Shown: positions 7,645 to 15,707 of the stretch, piece by piece
How positions within the stretch are numbered: position 1 is the stretch's first letter
How the letters are laid out: each line of letters starts with the position of its first letter
Assembly (NCBI RefSeq): GCF_029968015.1
Contig: NZ_JASCIS010000005.1
Coordinates: 217,332-281,331, forward strand
Length of the DNA stretch: 64,000 nucleotides
Source: Streptomyces luteolus
Lineage (GTDB): Bacteria > Actinomycetota > Actinomycetes > Streptomycetales > Streptomycetaceae
Direction: 5' to 3'
Notes under the pieces: model-generated
The model's input: the letters and a program-made list of their open reading frames with translations, nothing else
Databases searched by the model: none
Told to the model about the DNA's origin: nothing
Translations under genes and position numbers: made by a program

Positions 7645-7906
7645 CCGGCCGGCCGCCCGGACGCGCCCGGCGGCACCCGCCGACAGGCCCGCCGTGACGC
7701 GGCGAGCGGTGCGGCGGCGGCGGGCGCCGGGCGGAAGATCACGGGGCGGCGGGAGTTGTGAGTCGGCTCACCCGAAGGCCTTACGGTCACGTCCGCACGG
7801 GCCGTCGAGAGCATCAACTCACCATGAGTGTGCCCGAGTTGAGGCCTTCACCCCGGCGGTTCCCACTTACGCCGGGCTGACACGGGTGTTCCGTACTCTG
7901 GCGGAC

Positions 7907-8086
7907 ATGGCCAGTTTCTCCTCGTACCGTCGAGCGCCGCGCTCCGCCGCGTCGGTGAACGCGGACATCCGTGCGCTCTGGGCGCGCGCCCGCGGACGGC
8001 TGTCCGCCGATGAGCGGGTGGCTTATGACCGGCTCGTCGTCGAGTGGGCCGCCGCCGTGCGCGGCGAGCAGCACCGCGCCGCCTGA
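7907..8086 (+). CDS. small conserved protein, 59 residues, paralogue of 40753-40929
   Basis: Starts ATG at 7907 (MASFSSYRRAPR). The last 42 residues align without gaps with the 58-residue protein at 40753-40929: both have N..IR.L.....GRLS..., then R..Y..LVV.W.AA.R. About 17 of 42 positions are identical. The protein is helical and charged with no membrane segment or signal. It precedes a two-helix membrane protein and a PhoD phosphatase. The function is unknown; the shared core suggests a small regulator or protein-interaction domain. Confidence 0.7.
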   Translation: MASFSSYRRAPRSAASVNADIRALWARARGRLSADERVAYDRLVVEWAAAVRGEQHRAA

Positions 8087-8104
8087 GCCGGGCGCAGGCA
8101 CGTC

Positions 8105-8455
8105 ATGCGCCGCATCGATATCCGTACCCTTGTCCGTTCCATCCGTAAATCGCCAACCCCTTCGCCGCGCACACCGGCACCCCCGTCGCCCCGCCGTGTC
8201 CGGTCCCGGCTCGCGCAGGCGCCCGTGCTCGGGCTGCTGGGCGCGCTGGGTCTGGTCGTGGTGATCCGGCTCGACAGCGCGGCCGGGCCCACGACGGCCC
8301 GGCTCGCGCTCGTCGCCTGGGCCTCCGCGGGCACGGGCGTCCTGGTCGCGGCGATCCTCACGCACTGCCTGGCGCGCCGGAACGGGCGCGTCCGCGGCGA
8401 CCGCCCACCGGGCGCGCCCGACCGTGCGCGGACACCGCGCGGCACGGTCACGTGA
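8105..8455 (+). CDS. small membrane protein, two predicted helices
   Basis: 116 residues. After a basic, proline-rich N-terminal 40 residues come two hydrophobic helices (about 41-56 and 68-88) separated by a short loop, then a basic tail. It begins 18 bp after the preceding small gene and may be co-transcribed. No family is recognised. An antisense frame is also open here, so the coding call rests on the two clean helices and on the neighbour spacing. Confidence 0.5.
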   Translation: MRRIDIRTLVRSIRKSPTPSPRTPAPPSPRRVRSRLAQAPVLGLLGALGLVVVIRLDSAAGPTTARLALVAWASAGTGVLVAAILTHCLARRNGRVRGDRPPGAPDRARTPRGTVT

Positions 8456-8461
8456 CCCTCG

Positions 8462-8483
8462 GTTCAGCCTCCCTTCACCCATG
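8462..8483 (+). promoter_or_regulatory. possible PHO box upstream of phoD-like gene
   Basis: Two adjacent 11-nt units, GTTCAGCCTCC and CTTCACCCATG, resemble the direct-repeat units bound by PhoP in streptomycetes (consensus close to GTTCACCCGGC). A possible -10 (TAGTAG, 8508-8513) lies 24 bp further on. The phosphatase start is at 8586. The position suits control by phosphate starvation, but the second unit is weak. Confidence 0.4.
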
Positions 8484-8585
8484 ACCGCAGCCTTGTGGCG
8501 CCCGACCTAGTAGCGTGCGGGCACCCGGGGCGGGCGTCGGCCGTCCCGTACGTGGATCGTCGTAGCCGTCACAGGAGGCGCATCG

Positions 8586-10166
8586 ATGTCGCAAGGTCTG
8601 CCGAGCAACTCCCCCGGCCGTCGTGCCGTGCTCCGTGGTTCGGTCGCCGCTTCGGCCGCGCTGGCGCTTCCCGCGCTCGGCGGGGCCGCGCCCGCGCTCT
8701 CGCTGTCCGGGCGGCCGCGCGCGGCGTGGGGCGTGCAGGCCGGTGACGTCGGCGCGCACTCCGGGCTCGTCTGGGTGCGCTCGGACCGGCCCGCCCGGAT
8801 GATCGTGGAGACCTCCGCCACCGAGTCCTTCCGCAACCCGAAGCGGTGGCACGGCCCGCTCCTCGGCCCCGGCACCGACTTCACCGGTACGACGCGGCTG
8901 CGCGGACTGCCGCCCGGCGAGCAGGTGCACTACCGGGTGTGCCTGGCCGACCCGGACGACCCGCGCCGCACGGGCGAGGCCGTCACCGGCACGTTCCGTA
9001 CCGCGCCGGTGCGGCGGTCCGACGGGGTCCGGTTCCTGTGGTCCGGCGACATCGCGGGGCAGGGCTGGGGCATCAATCCGGAGCGCGGCGGCTACCGCGT
9101 GTTCGAGGAGATGCGCCGCCTGGACCCGGACTTCTTCCTGTGCAGCGGCGACACCGTCTACGCCGACGGCCCGATCCAGTCGAGCGTCACGCTCCCGGAC
9201 GGCCGGGTGTGGCGGAACGTCACGACGGAGGAGAAGTCCAAGGTCGCCGAGACCCTCGCGGAGTTCCGCGGCAACTTCCGCTACAACCTGCTCGACACGA
9301 ACCTGCGCCGCTTCAACGCGCAGGTGCCGTCGATCGTGCAGTGGGACGACCACGAGGTGCGCAACAACTGGTACCCGGGCCAGATCCTGGACGACGAGCG
9401 GTACACGGAGAAGGACGTCGACGTACTCGCGGCGCGTTCGCTGCGGGCCTTCGGCGAGTACTTCCCGGTGTCGTCACTCGCGTCCGGCGACCGGGAGGGC
9501 CGGATGTACCGGGTCGTACGGCAGGGCCCGCTGCTCGACGTGTTCGTGCTCGACATGCGGACGTACCGCAACGCCAACTCGCCCGGCCGACAGGTCGAGG
9601 ACCCGGTCGGGATTCTCGGGGCCGAGCAACTCGACTGGCTGAAGCGGGAGTTGTCGCGGTCGCGGGCCGTGTGGAAGGTGATCGCCTCCGACATGCCGCT
9701 GGGGCTCGTCGTACCCGACGGCAAGGAGAACTTCGAGGCCGTCGCGCAGGGCGACCCGGATGCGCCGCTCGGCCGTGAACTGCAGATCGCGGAGCTGCTC
9801 CGGCACATCAAGCGCCGCCGGATCACCGGCACCGTGTGGCTGACGGCCGACGTCCACTACACCTCGGCGCAGCACTACGCCCCGGAGCGGGCGGCGTTCA
9901 AGGACTTCGCGCCGTTCTGGGAGTTCGTCTCGGGACCGCTGGCGGCGGGCGGGTTCCCGGCGCTGAAGCTGGACGGCACGTTCGGCCCGGAGCAGTCCTT
10001 CGTCAAGGCGCCGACGCGCGCGAACGTCTCGCCTGCCGAGGTGCCGCCGTACTTCGGTGAGGTCGAGATCGACGGCGGCAGCGGGGAGTTGACGGTACGG
10101 CTCCGGCAGGAGGGCGGCGGCGTGCTGTTCACCAAGGTGCTGCAGCCGGGACGGGTCGGGCAGTAG
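8586..10166 (+). CDS. PhoD-family alkaline phosphatase, Tat-exported
   Basis: 526 residues. A twin-arginine signal (SPGRRAVLRGSVAAS, about 9-23, then an alanine-rich core) marks export in folded form. The N-terminal PhoD domain (about 45-135) is followed by the metallophosphatase domain, with WSGDIAGQGWG, FLCSGDTVYADGP, QWDDHEVRNNW, a late WKVIASDMPLG and the metal-binding ADVHYTSAQHY. PhoD enzymes are calcium/iron phosphatases or phosphodiesterases acting outside the cell on phosphate esters or teichoic acids. ATG at 8586 follows CAGGAGGCGC. A possible PHO box lies 100 bp upstream. Confidence 0.93.
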   Translation: MSQGLPSNSPGRRAVLRGSVAASAALALPALGGAAPALSLSGRPRAAWGVQAGDVGAHSGLVWVRSDRPARMIVETSATESFRNPKRWHGPLLGPGTDFTGTTRLRGLPPGEQVHYRVCLADPDDPRRTGEAVTGTFRTAPVRRSDGVRFLWSGDIAGQGWGINPERGGYRVFEEMRRLDPDFFLCSGDTVYADGPIQSSVTLPDGRVWRNVTTEEKSKVAETLAEFRGNFRYNLLDTNLRRFNAQVPSIVQWDDHEVRNNWYPGQILDDERYTEKDVDVLAARSLRAFGEYFPVSSLASGDREGRMYRVVRQGPLLDVFVLDMRTYRNANSPGRQVEDPVGILGAEQLDWLKRELSRSRAVWKVIASDMPLGLVVPDGKENFEAVAQGDPDAPLGRELQIAELLRHIKRRRITGTVWLTADVHYTSAQHYAPERAAFKDFAPFWEFVSGPLAAGGFPALKLDGTFGPEQSFVKAPTRANVSPAEVPPYFGEVEIDGGSGELTVRLRQEGGGVLFTKVLQPGRVGQ

Positions 10167-10248
10167 CGGCTCGGCCCGGACGGCGGCCGCGCGGTAAACA
10201 CCAGCAATTCGGACAGAAGCCCTCTTAACCGATCAGTCACAAAGCGTT

Positions 10249-10258
10249 CGTGATCACG
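10249..10258. promoter_or_regulatory. 10-bp palindrome CGTGATCACG
   Basis: A perfect palindrome 26 bp before the ATG of the ACT-GNAT gene. It may be an operator; no matching regulator is adjacent. Confidence 0.25.
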
Positions 10259-10284
10259 CAACACCGGTGGTCCAGAGTGCAGAC

Positions 10285-11823
10285 ATGACTGATCCGACCT
10301 CCGCGAAGCGCGCCCGCCGCACCCAGCACCACTGGCGGCGGGACGTCGTCGAACTCGCCGCCCTGTTCACGGCCGTGACCGTGGCCGACACCGTCGCCAA
10401 GACCGTGGTGCACGGCCCCGAGGGGCCCACCGCCCTGATCTTCTCGGCGGTGGCCCTGCTCGTCACGGCCGGCCTGCACACCTGGTGGGCGCGGCGCCAG
10501 GGCCACGCTCCCCCGAAGCCCGATACGAGCAGCGATACGGGCGGCGATACCGGCACCCCGCCCGCCGCGGGGACCACCGGGCAGACCGAGGCCGCGGGGA
10601 CCACCGGGCAGACCCAGGCCGCGGGGACCACCGGGCAGACCCAGGCCGCGGGGACCACCGGGCAGACCCAGGCCGCGGGGACCACCGGGCAGACCCAGGC
10701 CGCGGGGACCGAAGAGCAGACCGAGGCCGCCCCGACCAGCCTGTGGCGGATGCGTACCACCGTGCGGGACGAGCCGGGCTCGCTCGCCGCGCTGTGCACG
10801 GCGCTCGCCGAGCGGCACGTCGACATCCTCAGCCTGCAGACGCACCCGCTCGCCACCGGCACCGTCGACGAGTTCCTGCTGCGCGCCCCCGGCGAGCGCA
10901 CCGTCGCCGAGCTGACGCGTGCCGTCTCCGCGGCCGGCGGCTCCGGCACCTGGATCGAGCGCGCCGACGCCCACGACCTGGTCGACGCGCCGACCCGGAT
11001 GCTGAACCTCGCCACCCGCACCGCCCTCGACGCGGCCGAACTCCCGCTCGCCCTGCGGCAGTTGCTGGGCCGCTGCACCATCCGCTCGACCCCCGCAGAG
11101 GCGCCGTCGAGGTCTCGGACGACGAACACGGCGGACGTCCCCGTGGAGGGCGTGCTCGACGGCACCCTGATGCGGCTGCGCGACCAGTCCGGCGGGCTGA
11201 TCACCGTGGAGCGGGCGTATCTGCCGTTCACGCCCACCGAGTTCGCCCGGGCCCGCGCCCTCGTCGAGCTCGACTCCCGGCTCGGTCCGCGGATGCCGCG
11301 CAGCCAGGACGTCCTCACGCTGCCCGAAGGCCCGGACATCACGGTGCGCCGCGCCGACCTCGACGACCTGGAGGGCGCCAAGGCGATGCACGAGCGCTGC
11401 TCGAAGCGGACCCTGAGCATGCGGTACCACGGCCCCGTCGGCGACGCGGACCGCTACCTCAACCACCTGCTCAGCCCCCGCTTCGGCCGCACGCTGACCG
11501 TGCAGGCGCCCTCCGGCCGGCTCGTCGCACTCGGCCACCTGCTGTGGGACGGCGACGAGACCGAGGTGGCGCTGCTCGTCGAGGACGACTGGCAGCGCCG
11601 CGGCATCGGCTCCGAACTCCTCGGCCGACTGGTCGGGTTGGCGTTCGAGGCGGGCTGCGAGAGCGTCTACGCGGTCACGCAGTCGTCCAACACCGCGATG
11701 GTCGCCGCGATGCGCGGGCTCGGGCTTCCGCTGGACTACCAGATCGAGGAGGGGACGCTGGTGGTGACGGCGCGTCTGCAGGCGGCTCCGGTTGGTGCGG
11801 AGAAGGGTGCGGCTCCGTTGTAG
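10285..11823 (+). CDS. membrane-anchored ACT-domain GNAT acetyltransferase with 9-residue repeats
   Basis: 512 residues in four parts. Two hydrophobic helices (about 20-37 and 46-66) anchor the N-terminus. A linker at 94-147 is six tandem copies of AAGTTGQT(E/Q), the last degenerate. An ACT-like domain (about 150-215: RTTVRDEPGSLAALCTALAERHVDI) would bind a small ligand such as an amino acid. A C-terminal GNAT domain (about 355-500) has the acetyl-CoA motif DDWQRRGIGSELLGRL. ACT-GNAT fusions in actinobacteria can be ligand-gated protein acetyltransferases; a membrane tether is less common. ATG at 10285 was chosen over GTG at 10267 by spacing. The target is unknown. Confidence 0.85.
   Translation: MTDPTSAKRARRTQHHWRRDVVELAALFTAVTVADTVAKTVVHGPEGPTALIFSAVALLVTAGLHTWWARRQGHAPPKPDTSSDTGGDTGTPPAAGTTGQTEAAGTTGQTQAAGTTGQTQAAGTTGQTQAAGTTGQTQAAGTEEQTEAAPTSLWRMRTTVRDEPGSLAALCTALAERHVDILSLQTHPLATGTVDEFLLRAPGERTVAELTRAVSAAGGSGTWIERADAHDLVDAPTRMLNLATRTALDAAELPLALRQLLGRCTIRSTPAEAPSRSRTTNTADVPVEGVLDGTLMRLRDQSGGLITVERAYLPFTPTEFARARALVELDSRLGPRMPRSQDVLTLPEGPDITVRRADLDDLEGAKAMHERCSKRTLSMRYHGPVGDADRYLNHLLSPRFGRTLTVQAPSGRLVALGHLLWDGDETEVALLVEDDWQRRGIGSELLGRLVGLAFEAGCESVYAVTQSSNTAMVAAMRGLGLPLDYQIEEGTLVVTARLQAAPVGAEKGAAPL
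10564..10725 (+). repeat. 27-bp tandem repeat inside the ACT-GNAT gene
   Basis: Six 27-bp units, each starting GCCGCGGGGACCACCGGGCA. Units 1-5 are identical apart from one base that changes Q to E; unit 6 is degenerate. They encode a flexible Ala/Gly/Thr/Gln linker between the membrane anchor and the ACT domain. Copy-number change would keep the frame and alter linker length. Confidence 0.95.
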
Positions 11824-11825
11824 GC

Positions 11826-11879
11826 ACCCCCAGGGGGCTCCGCCCCCGGCCCCTGCTCCTCAAACGCCGGAGGGGCTGA
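11826..11879. repeat. dispersed repeat copy at convergent gene ends
   Basis: A short hairpin (GGGGGC...GCCCCC) followed by the core CTCCTCAAACGCCGGAGG (11856-11873 and onward). The core is identical to the copy at 24253-24276. It lies between two converging stop codons (11823 and 11883), where a bidirectional terminator is expected. Confidence 0.7.
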
Positions 11880-11882
11880 TTT

Positions 11883-13109
11883 TCAGCCCGCCGCCATCCC
11901 CCGAGCCACACCGACCCGCCCCGCTCCCTCTCCCGCCCCGCCCAGCGCCCTGTCAAGGTCCGCCCAAAGGTCCTCGACATCCTCAAGCCCCACCGACATC
12001 CGCAGCAGCTTCTCCCCGACCCCCGCCGCCCGGCGATCCCCCTCGGCCACGACCCGATGGCTGATGGACGCCGGGTGCTGGATCAGCGTGTCGACACTGC
12101 CGAGGCTGACCGCCGGGGTGATCAGCCGCACCCCGGCGATCACCTCGTGCGCCTCGCCGGTGACCTCGAAGGACACCATCGCGCCGCCGATCCGCGGGTA
12201 GTGCACCCGGCTCACCCGCGGGTCGGCGGCGAGGCGCCGCGCCAGCTCGGCGGCGGTCGCGGAGGCGGCCCGCATGCGTACGGGCAGGGTGGCGAGGCCG
12301 CGGTGCAGGAGGTACCCGGCGAGCGGGTGCAGCACCCCGCCGGTGGCGAAGCGCACCTGGCGCAGCGAGCGCGCGAACTCCTCGTCGCAGGCCACGACCC
12401 CGCCGAGCACATCGCCGTGGCCGCCGAGGTACTTGGTCGCGCTGTGCAGTACGAGCCGGGCACCGCTCTCCACGGGCCGCTGCAGGACGGGCGTGGCGAA
12501 GGTGTTGTCGACGAGCAGCGGCACCGTCCCGCACGCGTGCGCCACGGCCCGCAGGTCCAGCTCGGCCAGCGTCGGGTTGGCGGGCGACTCGACCAGGACA
12601 AGGCCGGTGTCTGGACGGATGGCCTCGGCTATCCCGGCCGGGTCGACCCAGGTCACCTCGGAGCCGAGCAGTCCGGCCGTCAGCAGGTGGTCGCTGCAGC
12701 CGTAGAGCGGCCGTACGGCCACCACGTGCCGCAGCCCGGCCGCGATGCGGACCATCAGCACCGCCGTCAGGGCGGCCATGCCGCTGGCGAACGCGACGGC
12801 GCTCTCGGCGCCCTCCAGGCGCGCGAGCCCGGTCTCGAACCGCCCGACGGTGGGGTTGCCGAGCCGCCCGTACACGGGCGGGCCCTCGTCCAGCACCCCG
12901 GTCGCGGCGAACGTGTCGATGCGCTCGGCCTCCGCACGGCTGTCGTACGAAGGGTACGTGGTGGACAGGTCGAGGGGTGGGGCGTGCAGGCCCAGTCCGG
13001 CGAGGTCCTCGCGGCCGGCGTGCACGGCTTCGGTGGTCAGGGCCCGCCGCGCGAAGGCGGGGTGTGCGGCGTGCGAGTCCCCGGCGTCTGTGTCCCTTGT
13101 GGAGTCCAT
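11883..13109 (-). CDS. Cys/Met metabolism PLP-dependent enzyme (cystathionine gamma-lyase/synthase family)
   Basis: 408 residues of the trans-sulfuration family. The PLP lysine is Lys226 in LHSATKYLGGHGD and the cofactor Asp201 is in LLVDNTFATP. Substrate-loop residues YGRLGNPTVGRFE (80-92) and the late SLGSVDTLIQHP and SISHR motifs are present. Family members cleave or make cystathionine, homocysteine or methionine; the exact reaction cannot be fixed from these motifs. ATG at 13109 was chosen because the upstream stretch is the promoter shared with the divergent Lrp gene 59 bp away. That regulator is the likely local controller. Confidence 0.9.
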   Translation of the reverse strand: MDSTRDTDAGDSHAAHPAFARRALTTEAVHAGREDLAGLGLHAPPLDLSTTYPSYDSRAEAERIDTFAATGVLDEGPPVYGRLGNPTVGRFETGLARLEGAESAVAFASGMAALTAVLMVRIAAGLRHVVAVRPLYGCSDHLLTAGLLGSEVTWVDPAGIAEAIRPDTGLVLVESPANPTLAELDLRAVAHACGTVPLLVDNTFATPVLQRPVESGARLVLHSATKYLGGHGDVLGGVVACDEEFARSLRQVRFATGGVLHPLAGYLLHRGLATLPVRMRAASATAAELARRLAADPRVSRVHYPRIGGAMVSFEVTGEAHEVIAGVRLITPAVSLGSVDTLIQHPASISHRVVAEGDRRAAGVGEKLLRMSVGLEDVEDLWADLDRALGGAGEGAGRVGVARGMAAG

Positions 13110-13168
13110 GCCCAGAGCCTGAACACTGGCCGGGGCTATGGGGCAGAATCCCGTGCTACGTTCGACCG

Positions 13169-13771
13169 ATGGCCGATTCCGTCGTACTGGACCCGGTGGA
13201 CCTGCACATTCTGCGACTGCTGCAGAACGACGCACGGACCACTTACCGCGACCTCGCCACCCAGGTCGGAGTGGCCGCCTCCACGTGCCTGGACCGGGTG
13301 GCCCGGCTGCGGCGCGCGGGCGTGATCCTCGGACACCAGCTGCGGCTCGACCCGGCGCGCCTCGGGCGAGGCCTGCAGGCGCTGCTCTCCGTACAGCTGC
13401 GGCCGCACCGCAGGGAGATCGTCGGGCCGTTCGTGGAGCGGATCCGGGGTCTGCCCGAGGCCCTCGCGCTGTTCCATCTGGCGGGTCCCGACGACTACTT
13501 GGTGCATGTCGCCGTCGCCGACACCGCCGACCTGCAGCGGCTCGTCCTCGACGAGTTCACGTCCCGGCGCGAGGTGGCCCGCGTCGAGACCCGGCTGATC
13601 TTCCAGCGCTGGGACTGCGGGCCCCTTCTGCCGCCCGCGGCGCCTGGCACGCCCGGAGCGCACGGCCCGGCCGGAACGCCCGGAACCGTCGGAACCGCCG
13701 GAACCCCCGGCACCCCCGTAACGAAAACCGGCTCCCTACCCGACGAGCCCGGCGGCGTCACGGAAAAGTAG
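13169..13771 (+). CDS. Lrp/AsnC family transcriptional regulator with a Gly-Thr-Pro tail
   Basis: 200 residues. The N-terminal helix-turn-helix (LDPVDLHILRLLQNDARTTY, then LATQVGVAASTCLDRVARL) is followed by the Lrp ligand-binding RAM domain (about 70-150). The last 45 or so residues are unusual: a collagen-like run of G-T-P and G-T-A triplets (AAPGTPGAHGPAGTPGTVG and onward) not found in standard 150-residue Lrp proteins. It is divergent from the trans-sulfuration enzyme with only 59 bp between starts, the classic Lrp-target layout. Confidence 0.92.
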   Translation: MADSVVLDPVDLHILRLLQNDARTTYRDLATQVGVAASTCLDRVARLRRAGVILGHQLRLDPARLGRGLQALLSVQLRPHRREIVGPFVERIRGLPEALALFHLAGPDDYLVHVAVADTADLQRLVLDEFTSRREVARVETRLIFQRWDCGPLLPPAAPGTPGAHGPAGTPGTVGTAGTPGTPVTKTGSLPDEPGGVTEK

Positions 13772-13843
13772 CCGAGAGCAGACCGGGCACGCCCAGAGCA
13801 GAATCGACTGACGCGAACCGGCCCGTCGTACGAGGATGTCCGC

Positions 13844-15535
13844 ATGCCAGACACGACGCGCACCCCACTGCCCCGCCAGGTCGCCGACGCGTATGTCGAC
13901 GCCCTCATCGCTCTCGACCCCATCACCGGCACCTTCCTCGGGGTGCGGGAGTGCTCGAACGCGCTGCCCGACCTCTCCCCCGCGGGCGCGCAGGCGCTCG
14001 CGGACCTCGCCCGCACCACCCTCGACCGGCTCGCGGAGGCCGAACGCGCCCCGGGCGGCGACAGCGACGCGGAGCGGCGCTGCGCCCGGCTCCTGAGGGA
14101 GCGCCTCACGGCGGAGCTGGCCGTGCACGACACCGACGAACATCTGCGCGCGGTCAGCAATCTCAGCTCGCCCGTGCACGCGGTGCGGCAGGTCTTCACG
14201 GTCACCCCGGTCGACTCCGAGGAGGACTGGGCGGCGGTCGCGGAGCGCCTCGCCGCGGTGCCCGCCGCCCTCGACGGCTACCGCGAGAGCCTCGCCCTCG
14301 GCCTGGACCGCAAGCTGCACGGCGGTCCGCGCGCCACCGAGACGTTCATCGACCAGCTCGCCGAGTGGTCCGGGGCGGACGGCGGCAAGGGCTGGTTCGA
14401 GCAGTTCGCCGCCTCCGGCCCCGAGTCCCTGCGCGAGCGGCTCGACACGGCGGCCGGGGCCGCGACCCGCGCGGTGGCGGAGCTGCGGGACTGGATGCGT
14501 GAGGTGTACGCGCCCGCGGTCACCGGCAGCGCGGACACGGTGGGCCGCGAGCGGTACGCCCGGTGGTCCCGCTACTTCAACGGCACGGACCTGGACCTGG
14601 ACGAGGCGTACGCGTACGGCTGGTCCGAGTATCACCGCATCCTCGGCGAGATGCGCGTCGAGGCCGAGAAGGTGCTGCCCGGCGCGGACACGCCGTGGGC
14701 GGCCCTGAAGCACCTGGACGAGCACGGCGCGCACATCGAGGGCGTGGACGAGGTGCAGCGCTGGCTGCAGGGCCTGATGGACGAGGCCATGGACGCCCTG
14801 GACGGCACCCACTTCGAACTGGCCACGCCGGTACGGAAGGTGGAGTCCCGGATCGCCCCGCCCGGCAGCGCCGCCGCGCCGTACTACACGCCGCCGTCGG
14901 AGGACTTCTCCCGCCCTGGCTGCACATGGCTGCCGACGATGGGCCAGACCCGCTTCCCCGTGTACGACCTGGTGTCGACCTGGTACCACGAGGGCGTGCC
15001 CGGCCACCACCTGCAGCTCGCGCAGTGGGTGTACGTCCGGGAGAACCTCTCCCGCTACCAGGCCTCGGTGGGCATGGTCAGCGCCAACGCCGAGGGCTGG
15101 GCGCTGTACGCGGAGCGGCTGATGGACGAGTTGGGCTTCCTCACCGACCCGGAGCGGCGGCTCGGCTACCTGGACGCGCAGATGATGCGGGCGGCCCGGG
15201 TGATCGTGGACATCGGCATGCATCTGGAGCTGGAGATCCCGGAGCACTCGCCGTTCCACCCGGGCGAGCGCTGGACGCCGGAGCTCGCGCAGGAGTTCTT
15301 CGGCCTGCACAGCGGCAGGCCCGCGGACTTCGTGGAGAGCGAGCTGATCCGCTACCTCTCGATGCCGGGCCAGGCCATCGGCTACAAGCTGGGTGAACGC
15401 GCCTGGCTCCTCGGCCGCGAGAACGCCCGCAAGGCCCACGGCGACGCCTTCGACGCCAAGGCCTGGCACATGGCGGCACTGTCGCAGGGCTCGCTCGGTC
15501 TGGATGATCTGGTGGATGAACTGTCCAAGCTGTGA
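13844..15535 (+). CDS. DUF885 family protein (putative zinc peptidase)
   Basis: 563 residues, the normal length for DUF885. The key metal-binding motif HEGVPGHH is at 382-389, preceded by VSTWYHEG and followed by downstream acidic residues (SANAEGWALYAERLMDELG), as in gluzincin-like peptidases. No signal peptide is seen, so it is cytoplasmic. It stands alone, 72 bp after the Lrp gene and convergent with an SDR. The substrate is unknown; peptide hydrolysis is a family prediction. Confidence 0.9.
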   Translation: MPDTTRTPLPRQVADAYVDALIALDPITGTFLGVRECSNALPDLSPAGAQALADLARTTLDRLAEAERAPGGDSDAERRCARLLRERLTAELAVHDTDEHLRAVSNLSSPVHAVRQVFTVTPVDSEEDWAAVAERLAAVPAALDGYRESLALGLDRKLHGGPRATETFIDQLAEWSGADGGKGWFEQFAASGPESLRERLDTAAGAATRAVAELRDWMREVYAPAVTGSADTVGRERYARWSRYFNGTDLDLDEAYAYGWSEYHRILGEMRVEAEKVLPGADTPWAALKHLDEHGAHIEGVDEVQRWLQGLMDEAMDALDGTHFELATPVRKVESRIAPPGSAAAPYYTPPSEDFSRPGCTWLPTMGQTRFPVYDLVSTWYHEGVPGHHLQLAQWVYVRENLSRYQASVGMVSANAEGWALYAERLMDELGFLTDPERRLGYLDAQMMRAARVIVDIGMHLELEIPEHSPFHPGERWTPELAQEFFGLHSGRPADFVESELIRYLSMPGQAIGYKLGERAWLLGRENARKAHGDAFDAKAWHMAALSQGSLGLDDLVDELSKL

Positions 15536-15567
15536 CGGGCGTTGAGGATCGGGGCACGCCGACCGTG

Positions 15568-15700
15568 CCCCGATCCGGGCGCCCGTTCCTCGGTCCGGGC
15601 GACCGTGCCCCCGATCCGGGCGACGGTGTCCCCGATCCGGACGCCCCTGCCCCCGCTCCGGGCGACGGTGCCCCCGATCCGGGCGACCCCGCCCCCCGCT
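15568..15700. repeat. 21-bp tandem repeat in a convergent intergenic region
   Basis: About six imperfect units of the type CCCGATCCGGGCGACGGTG, period 20-21 bp, between the stop codons at 15535 and 15708. The period is a multiple of three, so a frame through it would give a PDPGDG-type repeat peptide, but no gene fits here. It may serve as a terminator through CCCGG/CCGGG pairing. Confidence 0.8.
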
Positions 15701-15707
15701 CCGGGTC

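Noticed and set aside
13110..13168. SAM riboswitch or T-box before the trans-sulfuration enzyme
   Set aside because: Only 59 bp separate the divergent starts, too little for either structure, and no conserved helices are seen.
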